In this document: piece after piece, positions 1 to 8,656 of the stretch
Layout: every line of letters starts with the position of its first letter
How positions within the stretch are numbered: the first letter of the stretch is position 1
Assembly (NCBI GenBank): GCA_017848435.1
Contig: JAFEHU010000032.1
Coordinates: forward strand, 1-54,362
Direction of reading: 5' to 3'
From: Burkholderiaceae bacterium
Lineage (GTDB): Bacteria > Pseudomonadota > Gammaproteobacteria > Burkholderiales > Burkholderiaceae_C
Length of the DNA: 54,362 nucleotides
Notes under the pieces: model-generated
Databases searched by the model: none
Told to the model about the DNA's origin: nothing
Seen by the model: only the letters and a program-made list of their open reading frames with translations
Position numbers and translations under genes: made by a program

Positions 1-32
1 GCACTGCGCGTTCGCGGACCTCGGGTGAAAAC

Positions 33-1835
33 TTGTTTGACTTCGTCATGGCTCAATCCTCTCAGAGAAAAGAGCCTCCTCAAAATCCGGGGCGGTTCAT
101 CAACCTGATCGTTGGAAGGTACAGCGCTCGCCGTGAACCGGACTCAAGCGGAGGCGTGAATGGCATAGGAAAGTCCTCGCTGATTCGGCTCATCGACTAC
201 TTGTTGCTTTCCGATGAGGCCGAGCGTTTATTCAAAAACAAACGGTATCAATTTCTGCGTGAAGAACAGCATTCCGTTCAACTTGACATTGAGCTTGCTG
301 GGGAATCGGTTTCGATTTCTCGCTGCTTTGATCCCAAGTCGGCCATTCTGATCACCCGAGGAAAACAGGCCCCGAATGAGCTTGAAAAGTCGGAGGCCAG
401 GCGACTCTTGAGTCGCCTGTTTTTCCCGATTGATAAGGGCCACGCGCTCGAAATGGAGCGTTACCGCTCACTGATGACTTTCTTCATCAAAGATGACTTG
501 GAGGCTCAGCGTCGCGGCGACCCCGTTCAATACCTTGGTCACGCAGGCGCTAACGCCAGAGAAATGACCATTCTCAACTTTCACCTACTCGGGTTGCCAA
601 CGCGAGAGCTGGTCGATCTTGATCGTATTCAGACAGCGTTAAAGGCAGGAACAGACCGCAGATCCGACTTGGTGCTGCGAATTGAGGAGATGACCCGAAA
701 GTCACTTGCCCAGATTCGATCTGAACTGAGTAGCCGCGAAAAGCAATTGAAGGCCTTGGAGACGGCGCTTGGTCAATACGACTTGATGGAAAGCTTCCAA
801 GATGTATCCCAGGCAATTGCCGAACACAGCACAAAAATTTCCAGCCTCCGCCAAGAGTTCGAACAGGTTCAGCGCCAACGTTTGAAGTTATCCAAGTTTG
901 TTGAAGTAAACCAGGAGATAGAACCACGGGAAATCGCCAACCAATATCGGCAGGTTTCCTCCGCATTGGAGCAAACGATCAGGCGCTCACTCGAAGAAGT
1001 CATCGTGTTTCGCCAGTCACTGGCTACCGAGCGGTTACGCTTTCACGGCAAGCAATTGCAGGAACTGGATTTGCTGAAGCTGGACCTGCTTCGAAAGCTC
1101 CAGACGCACGAAACGGAGCGCGCTGCGCTCTACAGAACCGTCGATTCACAAGGAGTCACCCAGCCTTTGCGCGAAGCCGTTGAGCAACTGTCGATTGAGA
1201 AGGTCGCGATTGAGCGACAGCGACAGGCCTTGCTGGACATCACAGAAATCGAAGGAGAAATTGACCTCCTGGAAGAGCAGGTCGGCGCGGTACAGAGGCA
1301 AGTTGTATCTGCACTGGATCAGTCCGAGGAGGCGGTGCAACGACTTCGGGAGATTTTTCTGGATGTAGTCGATAAAGCATTGGATTTGCGGACGGTAGAT
1401 GAAAGCGATGCCGCCTACCTCGATATCGCCCGCAAAGCTGCTAAATCACGGCGAACAGTTCCGGTTGAGATCAACGTCTCTGTGCCACGCGCTGACGCCT
1501 TGGGTCACTTTCGATTGAAACTTGCTGCCTACGACCTGACTGTTTTTCTGAACGCGTTGGAATCGAAGTTACCTTTGCCACAATTTCTGATTCATGACGG
1601 TGTCTTTCATGGAGTCTCCAGGCGAACTGTGGTTCGCGCGATGAACCATGTCTACGGCGTTCTGGATCGTATTGGGACCGGACAATACTTTGTGACGTTC
1701 AACGAAGATGAGCTGGCATCTTCACCTGAAGACGAACTGCGTGACGGCAAGTTTGCCTTTTCGCTAGATGCTGCGACAGTGGCCCGCTTTGATGATTCAC
1801 CAGAAGGTCGGCTATTTGGACGCAGTTTTTCCTAG
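33..1835 (+). CDS. DUF2326 domain ATPase, ABC-3C-like (possibly 5' partial)
   Basis: SMC/RecN-like ATPase of about 600 aa. A P-loop (VNGIGKSSLIRLIDYLL) lies near residue 45, a long coiled-coil middle near residues 195-440, and a C-terminal DUF2326-type block containing FLIHDGVFHGV and ending DDSPEGRLFG. DUF2326 proteins are the ATPase part of ABC-three-component systems, which are linked to phage or plasmid defence; the other components would lie outside the window. The frame stays open to position 3, so the gene may begin upstream; TTG at 33 and ATG at 48 are the in-window starts. The first 20 residues do not resemble the usual family N-terminus, so the start, or an intact 5' end, is uncertain. 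Confidence 0.7.
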   Translation: MFDFVMAQSSQRKEPPQNPGRFINLIVGRYSARREPDSSGGVNGIGKSSLIRLIDYLLLSDEAERLFKNKRYQFLREEQHSVQLDIELAGESVSISRCFDPKSAILITRGKQAPNELEKSEARRLLSRLFFPIDKGHALEMERYRSLMTFFIKDDLEAQRRGDPVQYLGHAGANAREMTILNFHLLGLPTRELVDLDRIQTALKAGTDRRSDLVLRIEEMTRKSLAQIRSELSSREKQLKALETALGQYDLMESFQDVSQAIAEHSTKISSLRQEFEQVQRQRLKLSKFVEVNQEIEPREIANQYRQVSSALEQTIRRSLEEVIVFRQSLATERLRFHGKQLQELDLLKLDLLRKLQTHETERAALYRTVDSQGVTQPLREAVEQLSIEKVAIERQRQALLDITEIEGEIDLLEEQVGAVQRQVVSALDQSEEAVQRLREIFLDVVDKALDLRTVDESDAAYLDIARKAAKSRRTVPVEINVSVPRADALGHFRLKLAAYDLTVFLNALESKLPLPQFLIHDGVFHGVSRRTVVRAMNHVYGVLDRIGTGQYFVTFNEDELASSPEDELRDGKFAFSLDAATVARFDDSPEGRLFGRSFS

Positions 1836-1877
1836 CAAGTAAAGACACTTGGCAGACTGGTCTACTGTGTCGCCAAC

Positions 1878-1905
1878 TTGTGTTTCAGACAAAATCCCGT
1901 ATGAT
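1878..1905 (+). promoter_or_regulatory. Promoter of the first copper operon
   Basis: TTGTGT (1878-1883), a 16-nt spacer, then TATGAT (1900-1905). The -10 box ends 6 nt before the GTG at 1912, so the transcript would be leaderless if this promoter is used. The weak -35 suits an activator-dependent promoter. Confidence 0.4.
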
Positions 1906-1911
1906 TTGATA

Positions 1912-2307
1912 GTGTTTAGAGCATTCGTCTTCGCCATCCTGATCGTTTTGATGCCAATCCGTGGCGTCATCGGCGACGCCATGGCCATCGGAATGCAATC
2001 TCACTCGTCGAGCGCTTCCTCCAACCATCAGTCAACGCATGCCGTTGCCCAAAAGCTGGTCGAATGCCAAGAGCACGGTGGATCAATGTCTGTCGAGGTA
2101 ACAGACGTTGATGTCAACGTGGTTGCGACTCAAGACAGCAAAAGCTGCTCGAATTGCTCCCTCTGCGACGTTTGTCATTCCGTAGCGTTCACCTTGTCCG
2201 GTATACAAGATACCCTGGATGTGAGGTCTTCCCTGCATCCCCAGGCTGGCAACACCGCCTTCCTCAGCGCCGAGCGCGCAGTCAGCCTCAAGCCACCCAT
2301 CTCCTGA
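1912..2307 (+). CDS. CzcI-like small secreted Cys/His protein
   Basis: About 131 aa from GTG 1912. A hydrophobic N-terminus (FVFAILIVLMPIRGVIGDA) looks like a signal peptide. A His/Ser-rich stretch and a Cys cluster (CSNCSLCDVCH) follow, suited to binding soft metals in the periplasm. The layout matches the protein at 13539-13895 (signal peptide ending near MFPLRA; CCAQCSVCDLCH), and both precede a TolC-like gene. The frame is open from TTG 1849, but GTG 1912 aligns with the start of the paralogue and lies 6 nt after a TATGAT box. It heads the copper operon. Function is unproven; CzcI-type proteins are thought to modulate metal efflux. Confidence 0.6.
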   Translation: MFRAFVFAILIVLMPIRGVIGDAMAIGMQSHSSSASSNHQSTHAVAQKLVECQEHGGSMSVEVTDVDVNVVATQDSKSCSNCSLCDVCHSVAFTLSGIQDTLDVRSSLHPQAGNTAFLSAERAVSLKPPIS

Positions 2308-2389
2308 TTTCCAAGCCCGTAGTCCGTCCGCTGCAGACAGGCCTTAGCGCCTTTAGCAGCGACATCAGGTTTGCTTCAGGAGAATTTCC

Positions 2390-2737
2390 ATGGAATTCCG
2401 CGTTTTTGCGCCACCCCTTATTGGGTTGACGCTGGCTTTCTCGTTCAGCGCTTTCGCTGACCATCACGCACCTCGCCCCAAAAGCCCGGACGATATCACC
2501 GACCCGGCTGCATTTGTCCCACCCGCGCGCTACCGCTCCGTATTTGCTGACACGCCTACCGGCGTCGAACAAGGCACGGTGGACTGGAGAAAAGCCAACA
2601 GCGATGTTGGCGAGTTCAGGAATGGCTTCGTGGACATCCTCAAATGGGAATCCGCTCAAGAGGCAGCCAAAGCCCAAAAGAGCGGTACGCCCACGCCACC
2701 TGCAGCTTCTACCCCTTCCCCCGCCCACAAGCACTAG
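2390..2737 (+). CDS. Small exported protein of a copper locus
   Basis: 115 aa with a signal peptide (about residues 1-23, cleavage after AFA). The mature part starts DHHAPRP, has a conserved-looking core around YRSVFADTPTGVEQGTVDW, and ends in a Pro/Ala/Thr-rich tail with HKH. The ribosome site AGGAG sits 8 nt before ATG. It is placed between the CzcI-like protein and the TolC-like protein, so it is probably a periplasmic partner of the efflux/oxidase module. I do not recognise a named family; the His residues at both ends of the mature protein could bind metal. Confidence 0.6.
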   Translation: MEFRVFAPPLIGLTLAFSFSAFADHHAPRPKSPDDITDPAAFVPPARYRSVFADTPTGVEQGTVDWRKANSDVGEFRNGFVDILKWESAQEAAKAQKSGTPTPPAASTPSPAHKH

Positions 2738-2912
2738 CGCTTGGAATAGCTGTGAACAGGTTGCCCGTGGGGGCGACAACCCCCAATCGCACTGACTGGT
2801 CTGCCTACTGGCGGCCGGACTCTGCTCGCAGGCGGTTCGCACGGCGAATTCGCACAGGCCAAGCGACGCTGCACTCAGTGCGCAACGGAAACAGTCACTT
2901 TTTGGAAATGCA

Positions 2913-4328
2913 ATGAAATTCAAACTCACACTCATCGCGCTCAGTGTGCTGACGCTCGCTGGCTGCGCCACAGTTGCCCCAGATGGTCAACGCAGCGAGG
3001 TAGCACAGCTCACCAAGGGCAAAACTGGCAATGTGGACGTGTCCCTGTCCACGCCAAGCGAAGAAAGTGCCAAAGTTGTCGCTGAACTTCTGGCCAAACC
3101 CATTACCGGGGACTCGGCAGTGCGCATTGCGCTGCTCAACAACCCCGGACTGCAGACCGCATTTGCCCAGCTGGCCATCAGTGATGCGGACCGTGCACAG
3201 GCCGGGCGTTTGCCGAACCCACACTTCTCAATTGGCGCTTTCCGCGAGGGACAAATTCGAGCAATTGAGCGCACGCTGGGCTTCGATATCCTGGGACTCC
3301 TCACACTGCCCTGGCGTAGCGCATGGCAGGGCCAGCAAACGGAGCTGGCCAAGCTGAAAGCCGCACAGGAAGTCGTACTGTTGGCCGCCAACACCCGCAA
3401 AGCCTGGATCAACGCCGTGGCTTCGCAGCAAACCGCCGCCTACATGCGCGACGTGAAAGAAGGCGCCGAAGCCGGTGGTGAACTGGCCCGCCGAATGGCC
3501 CGCGTTGGTAATTGGTCACGCCTGCGCCAAGCGCAAGAACAGGTTGGATTGGCCGATGCAACCGCACAGCTGGCCAGAGCAGAGCTGGCTGCAAAAGTGA
3601 ACCGTGAGCGACTGATTCGCCTGATGGGTTTGTGGGGTGCGCAAACCAACTTCACCTTGGACGACCGCTTACCCGATTTGCCCAAAACTGCGCGCGAGAT
3701 TGGTGATGTGGAGGCGCAGGCCATTTCCCAGCGCCTGGACGTGCGCAGTGCGGTCGATGAATCTCGCTATGTCGCCGGTTCATTGGGCTATACCAAGGCA
3801 AAGGGCTATCTCAACGCACTGAACATTGCTTACGAGCGGAATACCATTTTCAACAACTCCAACGGCGACAAAGACACCGAACGCGGGTTCGAGCTGGAAC
3901 TGGAGCTGCCGATCTTTGACTGGGGCAGCGCCCGCAACGCCAAGGCCGAAGCCATCTACATGCAGTCGGTGGCCAAGGTCAGTGAAACCGCTGGCCGCGC
4001 ACGCAGCGAGGCCAGAGAGGCTTACTTTGGCTACCGCACGGCGTACGACTTGGCAGTGGCCTACCGCGACGAAGTAGTGCCTCTGCGCCAGTTCATCAAC
4101 GAGGAAACCGTGCTGCGCTACAACGGCATGTTCGCCAGTCTTTGGGACTTGTTGGGCACCACCAAGCAAAGCGTACTGGCTGTGAACAGCGCCATCGAGG
4201 CCCAACGAGACTTCTGGATCGCCGACACGGACCTGCAGACCGCGCTCACCGCCACATCACCTGGCAGCCTGCAAGCACTGCAGGGCGGCGCATCCAACGA
4301 CAACTCCGGTGAAGCGAAAGGACATTGA
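2913..4328 (+). CDS. TolC-family outer-membrane efflux lipoprotein
   Basis: 471 aa. The N-terminus is a lipoprotein signal with lipobox LAGC (Cys about residue 18). Long alpha-helical, Ala/Gln-rich stretches in two repeats are typical of outer-membrane efflux proteins, with the usual DWGSARNAKAEA segment near residue 340. It lies in the copper operon but has no RND or adaptor gene beside it; the next genes are a multicopper oxidase and cupredoxin. It may pair with the RND system at 15.3-20.1 kb or export on its own; that is inference. The end runs just into the spacer before the oxidase gene, whose ribosome site overlaps this 3' end. Confidence 0.8.
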   Translation: MKFKLTLIALSVLTLAGCATVAPDGQRSEVAQLTKGKTGNVDVSLSTPSEESAKVVAELLAKPITGDSAVRIALLNNPGLQTAFAQLAISDADRAQAGRLPNPHFSIGAFREGQIRAIERTLGFDILGLLTLPWRSAWQGQQTELAKLKAAQEVVLLAANTRKAWINAVASQQTAAYMRDVKEGAEAGGELARRMARVGNWSRLRQAQEQVGLADATAQLARAELAAKVNRERLIRLMGLWGAQTNFTLDDRLPDLPKTAREIGDVEAQAISQRLDVRSAVDESRYVAGSLGYTKAKGYLNALNIAYERNTIFNNSNGDKDTERGFELELELPIFDWGSARNAKAEAIYMQSVAKVSETAGRARSEAREAYFGYRTAYDLAVAYRDEVVPLRQFINEETVLRYNGMFASLWDLLGTTKQSVLAVNSAIEAQRDFWIADTDLQTALTATSPGSLQALQGGASNDNSGEAKGH

Positions 4329-4329
4329 C

Positions 4330-5742
4330 ATGAATCGCAGAAATTTTGTTGCCAGCGCCGCTGGTACCGCCCTCGCCGCCACGGCAGTCAGCAAAGTGGC
4401 CATGGCCGCCCTGCCGGAGCCGGTGATGCAGCCCAGCTTCAACACCGCGCCCCCGCTGGTGCCCAACACCGGCAGACCCTACAACCCGGTGGTGACGCTC
4501 AACGGCTGGACCTTGCCATGGCGCATGAACCAGGGCGTGAAGGAGTTTCACCTGGTGGCCGAGCCGGTGGTGCGCGAGATGGCGCCCGGCTTCAAGGTCA
4601 ACATGTGGGGCTACAACGGCCAGAGCCCCGGCCCGACCATCGAGGTGGTAGAAGGGGACAGGGTGCGCATCTTTGTCACCAACAAGCTGCCTGAGCACAC
4701 CACCATCCACTGGCACGGCCAGCGCCTGCCCAACGGCATGGACGGGGTGGGCGGTCTGAATCAGCGGCAGATTCCGGTGGGCAAGACCTTTGTCTACGAA
4801 TTCGTTGCACGCCGACCCGGCACCTTCATGTACCACCCACATGCAGACGAGGCGATTCAGATGGCGATGGGCATGATGGGGATGTGGGTCACTCACCCAA
4901 AAAACAACCATCCTTTGATTGACACCGTGGACCGTGACTTCTGCTTTCTGCTGAACGCCTTTGACGTTGATCCCGGCACGCAGACGCCCAAGATCATGAC
5001 CATGCTCGACTTCAACATCTGGAGTTGGAATTCGCGTGTGTTTCCAGGCATCGACACACTCAACGTAAGGAAAAACGACAAGGTGCGAATTCGAATCGGT
5101 AACCTGACGATGACGAACCACCCGATACACCTACACGGCCACGAGTTTCTGGTGACCGGAACCGACGGTGGACCCACACCCAAGAGCACCCGCCGCTACG
5201 AGGTCACGGAGGATGTAGCGGTCGGCCAAATGCGGCAAATCGAATTCCTCGCCGACGAGGAAGGTGACTGGGCATTCCATTGCCACAAGAGCCACCACAC
5301 CATGGGCGCGATGGGCCACAACTTCCCCACCATGATTGGGGTGGACCACCGTGGCTTGGTGAAAAAGATTCAAAAACTGGTGCCCGACTACATGGTGATG
5401 GGCGAGCGCGGCATGGCCGACATGGGCGAGATGGAAATGCCGCTGCCCGACAACACCTTCCCCATGATGACCGGTGCAGGACCCCACGGCCCGGTGGAGA
5501 TGGGCGGTATGTTCAGCGTCGTCAAGGTGCGCAAAGACCAGAAGCCTGGCGACTATTCCGACCCCGGCTGGTACAAGCAGCCGCCCGGTACGCAAGCCTT
5601 TGAATGGACCGGTGAGCTGCCCAACCCAGCGCGCTTCAAGGCCGAGGGCGGCAACTCAATGCCGCTGACCCAAAAGCTCGATCCACCAGTCAATGTCGAT
5701 GCGCGCAAACCCATGGGTGGTATGGGCGGCATGAAGCACTAA
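4330..5742 (+). CDS. Multicopper oxidase, Tat-exported (copper detoxification)
   Basis: 470 aa from ATG 4330, preceded by AAAGGA; the ATG at 4309 lies inside the upstream gene and has no good ribosome site. A twin-arginine signal (NRRNFVASA) indicates export of a folded, copper-loaded enzyme. All four copper-ligand motifs are present: HWHG (127-130), HPH (169-171), HPIHLHG (264-270) and HCH (317-319) followed by HHTMGAMG. The C-terminal third is Met/Gly-rich (MGEMEMP, GGMGGMKH), as in CopA/CueO-type Cu(I) oxidases. Expected role: oxidise periplasmic Cu(I) to less toxic Cu(II). At about 470 residues it is shorter than PcoA/CopA (about 600). Confidence 0.9.
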   Translation: MNRRNFVASAAGTALAATAVSKVAMAALPEPVMQPSFNTAPPLVPNTGRPYNPVVTLNGWTLPWRMNQGVKEFHLVAEPVVREMAPGFKVNMWGYNGQSPGPTIEVVEGDRVRIFVTNKLPEHTTIHWHGQRLPNGMDGVGGLNQRQIPVGKTFVYEFVARRPGTFMYHPHADEAIQMAMGMMGMWVTHPKNNHPLIDTVDRDFCFLLNAFDVDPGTQTPKIMTMLDFNIWSWNSRVFPGIDTLNVRKNDKVRIRIGNLTMTNHPIHLHGHEFLVTGTDGGPTPKSTRRYEVTEDVAVGQMRQIEFLADEEGDWAFHCHKSHHTMGAMGHNFPTMIGVDHRGLVKKIQKLVPDYMVMGERGMADMGEMEMPLPDNTFPMMTGAGPHGPVEMGGMFSVVKVRKDQKPGDYSDPGWYKQPPGTQAFEWTGELPNPARFKAEGGNSMPLTQKLDPPVNVDARKPMGGMGGMKH

Positions 5743-5772
5743 ATCACGACTTCTTTTTGAACGGAAATCATC

Positions 5773-6300
5773 ATGAAAACTCTTAAATCTATCTCCCTGG
5801 CTTTGGCGTTGGCCTCTGGCGCAATCACGCCTGCCGTGGCCCACAGCGACAAGCCACACGACAAAAAACCCGCTGCGGCAGTGGTCAAGGAGCAAAAGGC
5901 ATGGGGCATTGCCGGTGACGCCAAGACAGTCACCCGCACCGTCGCCATCAGCATGAAGGAAATGCGCTTCACCCCCGAGAAAATCGACGTTAAGCAAGGC
6001 GAAACCATCCGCTTCGTCATCAAAAACGAGGGCAAACTGCTGCACGAGCTGGTGATTGGCACGAAGAAGGAACTCGACGAACACGCGGCCATGATGGTCA
6101 AGTTCCCGACCATGGAACACGACGAGCCCTACATGTCCCATGTGTCTTCAGGCAAAACCGGCGAGATCATCTGGACCTTCAATCGCCCTGGCAATTTTGA
6201 CTTTGCCTGCCTGATCGCCGGGCATTACCAAGCCGGCATGGTCGGGAAAATCACGGTGGCCGCTGCGGAGAAAAGCCATGGCGATCACGGCAAACACTGA
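5773..6300 (+). CDS. Cupredoxin family copper-tolerance protein (CopI-like)
   Basis: 175 aa with a signal peptide ending near PAVAHS. A His-rich start (HSDKPHDKK) is followed by a cupredoxin fold. Type-1 copper ligands can be placed: His in LLHELVIG and the C-terminal Cys-His-Met set in FACLIAGHYQAGMVGKI. It ends in another His-rich tail (HGDHGKH). CopI-type proteins are periplasmic copper-binding proteins needed for copper tolerance in photosynthetic and other betaproteobacteria. It follows the oxidase by 30 nt, with GGAAA before ATG, so the two are probably cotranscribed. Confidence 0.8.
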   Translation: MKTLKSISLALALASGAITPAVAHSDKPHDKKPAAAVVKEQKAWGIAGDAKTVTRTVAISMKEMRFTPEKIDVKQGETIRFVIKNEGKLLHELVIGTKKELDEHAAMMVKFPTMEHDEPYMSHVSSGKTGEIIWTFNRPGNFDFACLIAGHYQAGMVGKITVAAAEKSHGDHGKH

Positions 6301-6313
6301 TCGCAGGCCTTTG

Positions 6314-6769
6314 ATGCACCGCCGAAGCCTTGTGTTTGGGGCGCTGGCGGGAGCCGTTTCAGGCTTCGCCAGCGCAACCAGCTCACCGGCACTGTCCATT
6401 GTGGTCTGGAAAGACCGCAACTGCGGCTGCTGTAAGGACTGGATCACCCATCTGCAGAAAAGCGGTTTTCAGGTCCAGGCCCATGACACCGGCAACAAGG
6501 CTGTGCGTAAGCGACTGGGTATGCCTGAAAAGTTCGGCTCATGTCACACCGCACAGGTCGGTGGGTATGTGATCGAAGGACATGTCCCGGCCAGCGACAT
6601 CTTGCGGCTCCTGAAGGAAAAGCCAGCTGCGATTGGACTGGCTGTGCCAGGCATGCCCATCGGCTCTCCGGGCATGGATGGTCCGCTGTATGGCAACCGC
6701 AAAGACCCTTATGAAGTGCTGCTGGTGCGCCACTTTCTGTCACCCCTGGTTTTTCAATCTCACTCGTAA
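6314..6769 (+). CDS. DUF411 protein, exported
   Basis: 151 aa from ATG 6314, which gives a clean twin-arginine-like leader (MHRRSLVFGALAG); the frame also allows ATG 6278 inside the cupredoxin gene. A CGCC motif (RNCGCCKDW) near residue 37 and a later GSCHTA motif are the DUF411 signature, a thioredoxin-like fold common in copper and silver operons. Function is not established; a periplasmic copper-binding or thiol role is likely. It sits tightly between the cupredoxin and CusF-like genes. Confidence 0.8.
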   Translation: MHRRSLVFGALAGAVSGFASATSSPALSIVVWKDRNCGCCKDWITHLQKSGFQVQAHDTGNKAVRKRLGMPEKFGSCHTAQVGGYVIEGHVPASDILRLLKEKPAAIGLAVPGMPIGSPGMDGPLYGNRKDPYEVLLVRHFLSPLVFQSHS

Positions 6770-6780
6770 AAGGTATTCAC

Positions 6781-7083
6781 ATGAAAAAATTTGCTTTCAC
6801 CCTGTTGACCGCCGCCACGTTGGCAATGCCCGCATTTGCCCAGACGACCGCACCTGCGCCAGTTGACGGCGAAGTACGCAAGATCGACAAGGAAGCGAAG
6901 AAGATCACCATCCGCCACGGCGAGATCAAGAACCTCGACATGCCAAGCATGACGATGGTATTTCAGGTCAACGATGCCGCAGAACTCGACAAATTCAAGT
7001 CGGGCGACAAGATTCAGTTCAAAGCTGAACGCAGCAGTGGCGGCGCCTTCATGGCCAGTGAAATCAAACCCGCTGCAAAGTAA
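6781..7083 (+). CDS. cusF: CusF-like periplasmic Cu/Ag-binding protein
   Basis: 100 aa. Signal peptide to about residue 20 (AFAQ), then a small beta-barrel domain with the CusF metal site: His in ITIRHGEI and two Met in MPSMTM. CusF hands Cu(I)/Ag(I) to the CusB adaptor. Here it closes the copper operon, and a related domain is fused to the C-terminus of the CusB-like adaptor at 15314-16936. A strong hairpin follows the gene at 7092-7127. Confidence 0.88.
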   Translation: MKKFAFTLLTAATLAMPAFAQTTAPAPVDGEVRKIDKEAKKITIRHGEIKNLDMPSMTMVFQVNDAAELDKFKSGDKIQFKAERSSGGAFMASEIKPAAK

Positions 7084-7091
7084 GCGGCAAA

Positions 7092-7127
7092 CAGAACGCC
7101 AACCCTGTCATTGGTGTTGGCGTTCTG
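7092..7127 (+). terminator. Hairpin after the first copper operon
   Basis: A 12-bp perfect stem (CAGAACGCCAAC / GTTGGCGTTCTG) with a 12-nt loop, 8 nt after the cusF-like stop. No long T-run follows, so termination may be partial or the hairpin may protect the 3' end. Confidence 0.55.
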
Positions 7128-7213
7128 ACACCAAGTCTCCTTCCAAAAACAGAGAGTTTTGGAAGAGGCACCAAGCGCATCGTTCAATCACCAAGAGATA
7201 AAGAGGAGCAACC

Positions 7214-8068
7214 ATGTCTAAAAAAATAAAGCACGTCTCGACTTTCATGGCAGTGGCCATGGCATCTGTCTTCAGTGGTCTGGCTATGGGTCAGCCTATG
7301 CTGCATTCATCCGAGCACCCATTGACGCTAAAGACCGATACAGGGTCGCACTTCACAGTAACTGGCAATGCGTCGCTAACCTCTGACTACCGCTTCAGAG
7401 GTTTCACACAGACAAATTACGGCGCGGCATTTCAAGGCGGTTTTGACATTCAGCACCACTCCGGCTTGTACGCGGGAAACTGGAATTCGAACGTATCCAG
7501 TTCGCTGCTGAATGGTGCGAACCTCGAAATGGATTTTTATGCGGGATACAAGGGCAAACTTGCTAACGGCATTGGCTATGACACCGGGTTCGTTTACTAC
7601 TATTACCCGCGAAGCGGCAAGGCCGGGTCGCCAATCGCGGGCCAGAAAGTCAAAAACTCTGAGCTTTATGTCGGTGCAAGCTATGGCCCGTTCATCGCAA
7701 AGTATTTCTACGCGACGTCAGACTACTTCAGCACTGCCAAACTTTTTGGCGCACCCAACTCAACAAAAGGCAGCACCTACCTAGACCTGAACTTTCGACA
7801 GGACATTGGTTATGGCCTGACTTTGGGCGCGCATGCCGGCCTGCTGAATGTAAAGAACAATGAGCAGTTCACCCAGGTCGATGGTTCGGCGCTTCCCAAA
7901 CGCGTAGCTGACTACAAGGTCAGTCTCACGAAACGGGTCGAAGGGTTTGACTTGACTGGCGCCGTCGTTACGACTTCCAAGAAAGGGTACTTTGCGAACT
8001 CGCTGACAGCACCGTTTGAGGAAGCAGGAAAGACACGCGGTGTTGTCTCGGTAGAGCGGCTATTCTGA
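7214..8068 (+). CDS. TorF-family putative porin
   Basis: 284 aa with a signal peptide to about residue 26 (GLAMGQ). The mature part matches the TIGR02001-type outer-membrane beta-barrel: SLTSDYRFRGFTQT near the start, alternating aromatic beta strands (YDTGFVYYYYPRSG), and a C-terminal aromatic residue (VSVERLF) expected for outer-membrane insertion. A strong ribosome site (AGAGGAG) precedes ATG. It is separated from the copper operon by the 7092-7127 hairpin and about 85 nt. Its substrate is unknown; similar genes are often found near metal-resistance loci. Confidence 0.82.
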   Translation: MSKKIKHVSTFMAVAMASVFSGLAMGQPMLHSSEHPLTLKTDTGSHFTVTGNASLTSDYRFRGFTQTNYGAAFQGGFDIQHHSGLYAGNWNSNVSSSLLNGANLEMDFYAGYKGKLANGIGYDTGFVYYYYPRSGKAGSPIAGQKVKNSELYVGASYGPFIAKYFYATSDYFSTAKLFGAPNSTKGSTYLDLNFRQDIGYGLTLGAHAGLLNVKNNEQFTQVDGSALPKRVADYKVSLTKRVEGFDLTGAVVTTSKKGYFANSLTAPFEEAGKTRGVVSVERLF

Positions 8069-8094
8069 GACTTGGGGTTGCGTTGAAATCCCAT

Positions 8095-8128
8095 GAAATG
8101 GCCTAATTCGATGCGATCAGGCCATTTC
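8095..8128. terminator. Hairpin between convergent genes
   Basis: Stem GAAATGGCCT (8095-8104) / AGGCCATTTC (8119-8128) with a 14-nt loop, lying between the porin gene and the convergent gene ending at 8179. It could stop transcription from either side; T-runs are short. Confidence 0.45.
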
Positions 8129-8178
8129 TGGGAGAAGCACCAGGTGGTGGTTACCGCCTGATTGCTCCGACAGCCAGC

Positions 8179-8478
8179 TCAACATTGACCCTTTGGACCC
8201 ACGTAGCGTGTATCGCCGTCCGCTTGGAGATCAATGCAGTAGCCATCGTGCGAGCGCGGATTCTTCTTGAACTCTTCGAGTTCTTTCAAGACGTCAGCGC
8301 GCGTTTTGCCATGGCCAGCATGCGGATCGGCCGCTGCAACAACAGCCGGTTTTGCAACTGGTCTTGCGCTTCGCTCGGAGCTGGTGCCCAGCGCGTTGTT
8401 GTCGCCACTGGCGGCGAATGCGGTTGTTGCCATCAGACCGCTGAGTGCAGCAAGAACGAGGGTGTTGCGAATTGTCAT
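8179..8478 (-). CDS. Small secreted protein linked to copRS (copy 1)
   Basis: 99 aa from ATG 8478, preceded by AAAGGA. Signal peptide ends at TAFAAS. A linker with HAGHGKT, a charged helix (ADVLKELEEFKKNP) and a C-terminal motif HDGYCID...DGDTRYVGPKGQC follow. The two Cys and His could form a metal site or a disulphide. It is transcribed away from copR through a control region shared with the second locus, where the homologue at 24696-24962 has HDGFCVR..DGDTRYVGPGGKC. I know no named function; copper-induced and periplasmic is the inference. Confidence 0.75.
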   Translation of the reverse strand: MTIRNTLVLAALSGLMATTAFAASGDNNALGTSSERSARPVAKPAVVAAADPHAGHGKTRADVLKELEEFKKNPRSHDGYCIDLQADGDTRYVGPKGQC

Positions 8479-8557
8479 GATGTTTCCTTTAGGTTTCTGA
8501 ACGTTGGCTCCCGAGCGGTTCACTGAGGAGATGGCGAACTGGTTGCGCCATGGAGTC

Positions 8558-8617
8558 ACTGTAGAAAGACAGCCTCGACGCCAACATGGCTTGAACATTA
8601 CAAATTTGTGCGTTTCA
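8558..8617. promoter_or_regulatory. Divergent copR1 control region with palindrome ACAAATTTGT
   Basis: 60 bp that match 24563-24622 (opposite orientation) at 56 of 60 positions, counted by hand. The core TTGAACATTACAAATTTGT includes the perfect palindrome ACAAATTTGT, a good candidate for the CopR dimer site. It sits 39 nt before copR1 and 79 nt before the small secreted gene, so one site probably controls both directions. Confidence 0.7.
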
Positions 8618-8656
8618 GATTCAACGCAACGCACAAACCATTGCGAAAGACAACGA

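Noticed and set aside
4309-4329. Earlier start for the oxidase
   Set aside because: It overlaps the upstream gene, weakens the twin-arginine leader and lacks a ribosome site; AAAGGA supports 4330.
4246-5130. 294-aa minus-strand frame in the oxidase gene
   Set aside because: Antisense to a clear multicopper oxidase; His-rich only because the oxidase has many GTG/ATG-type codons.
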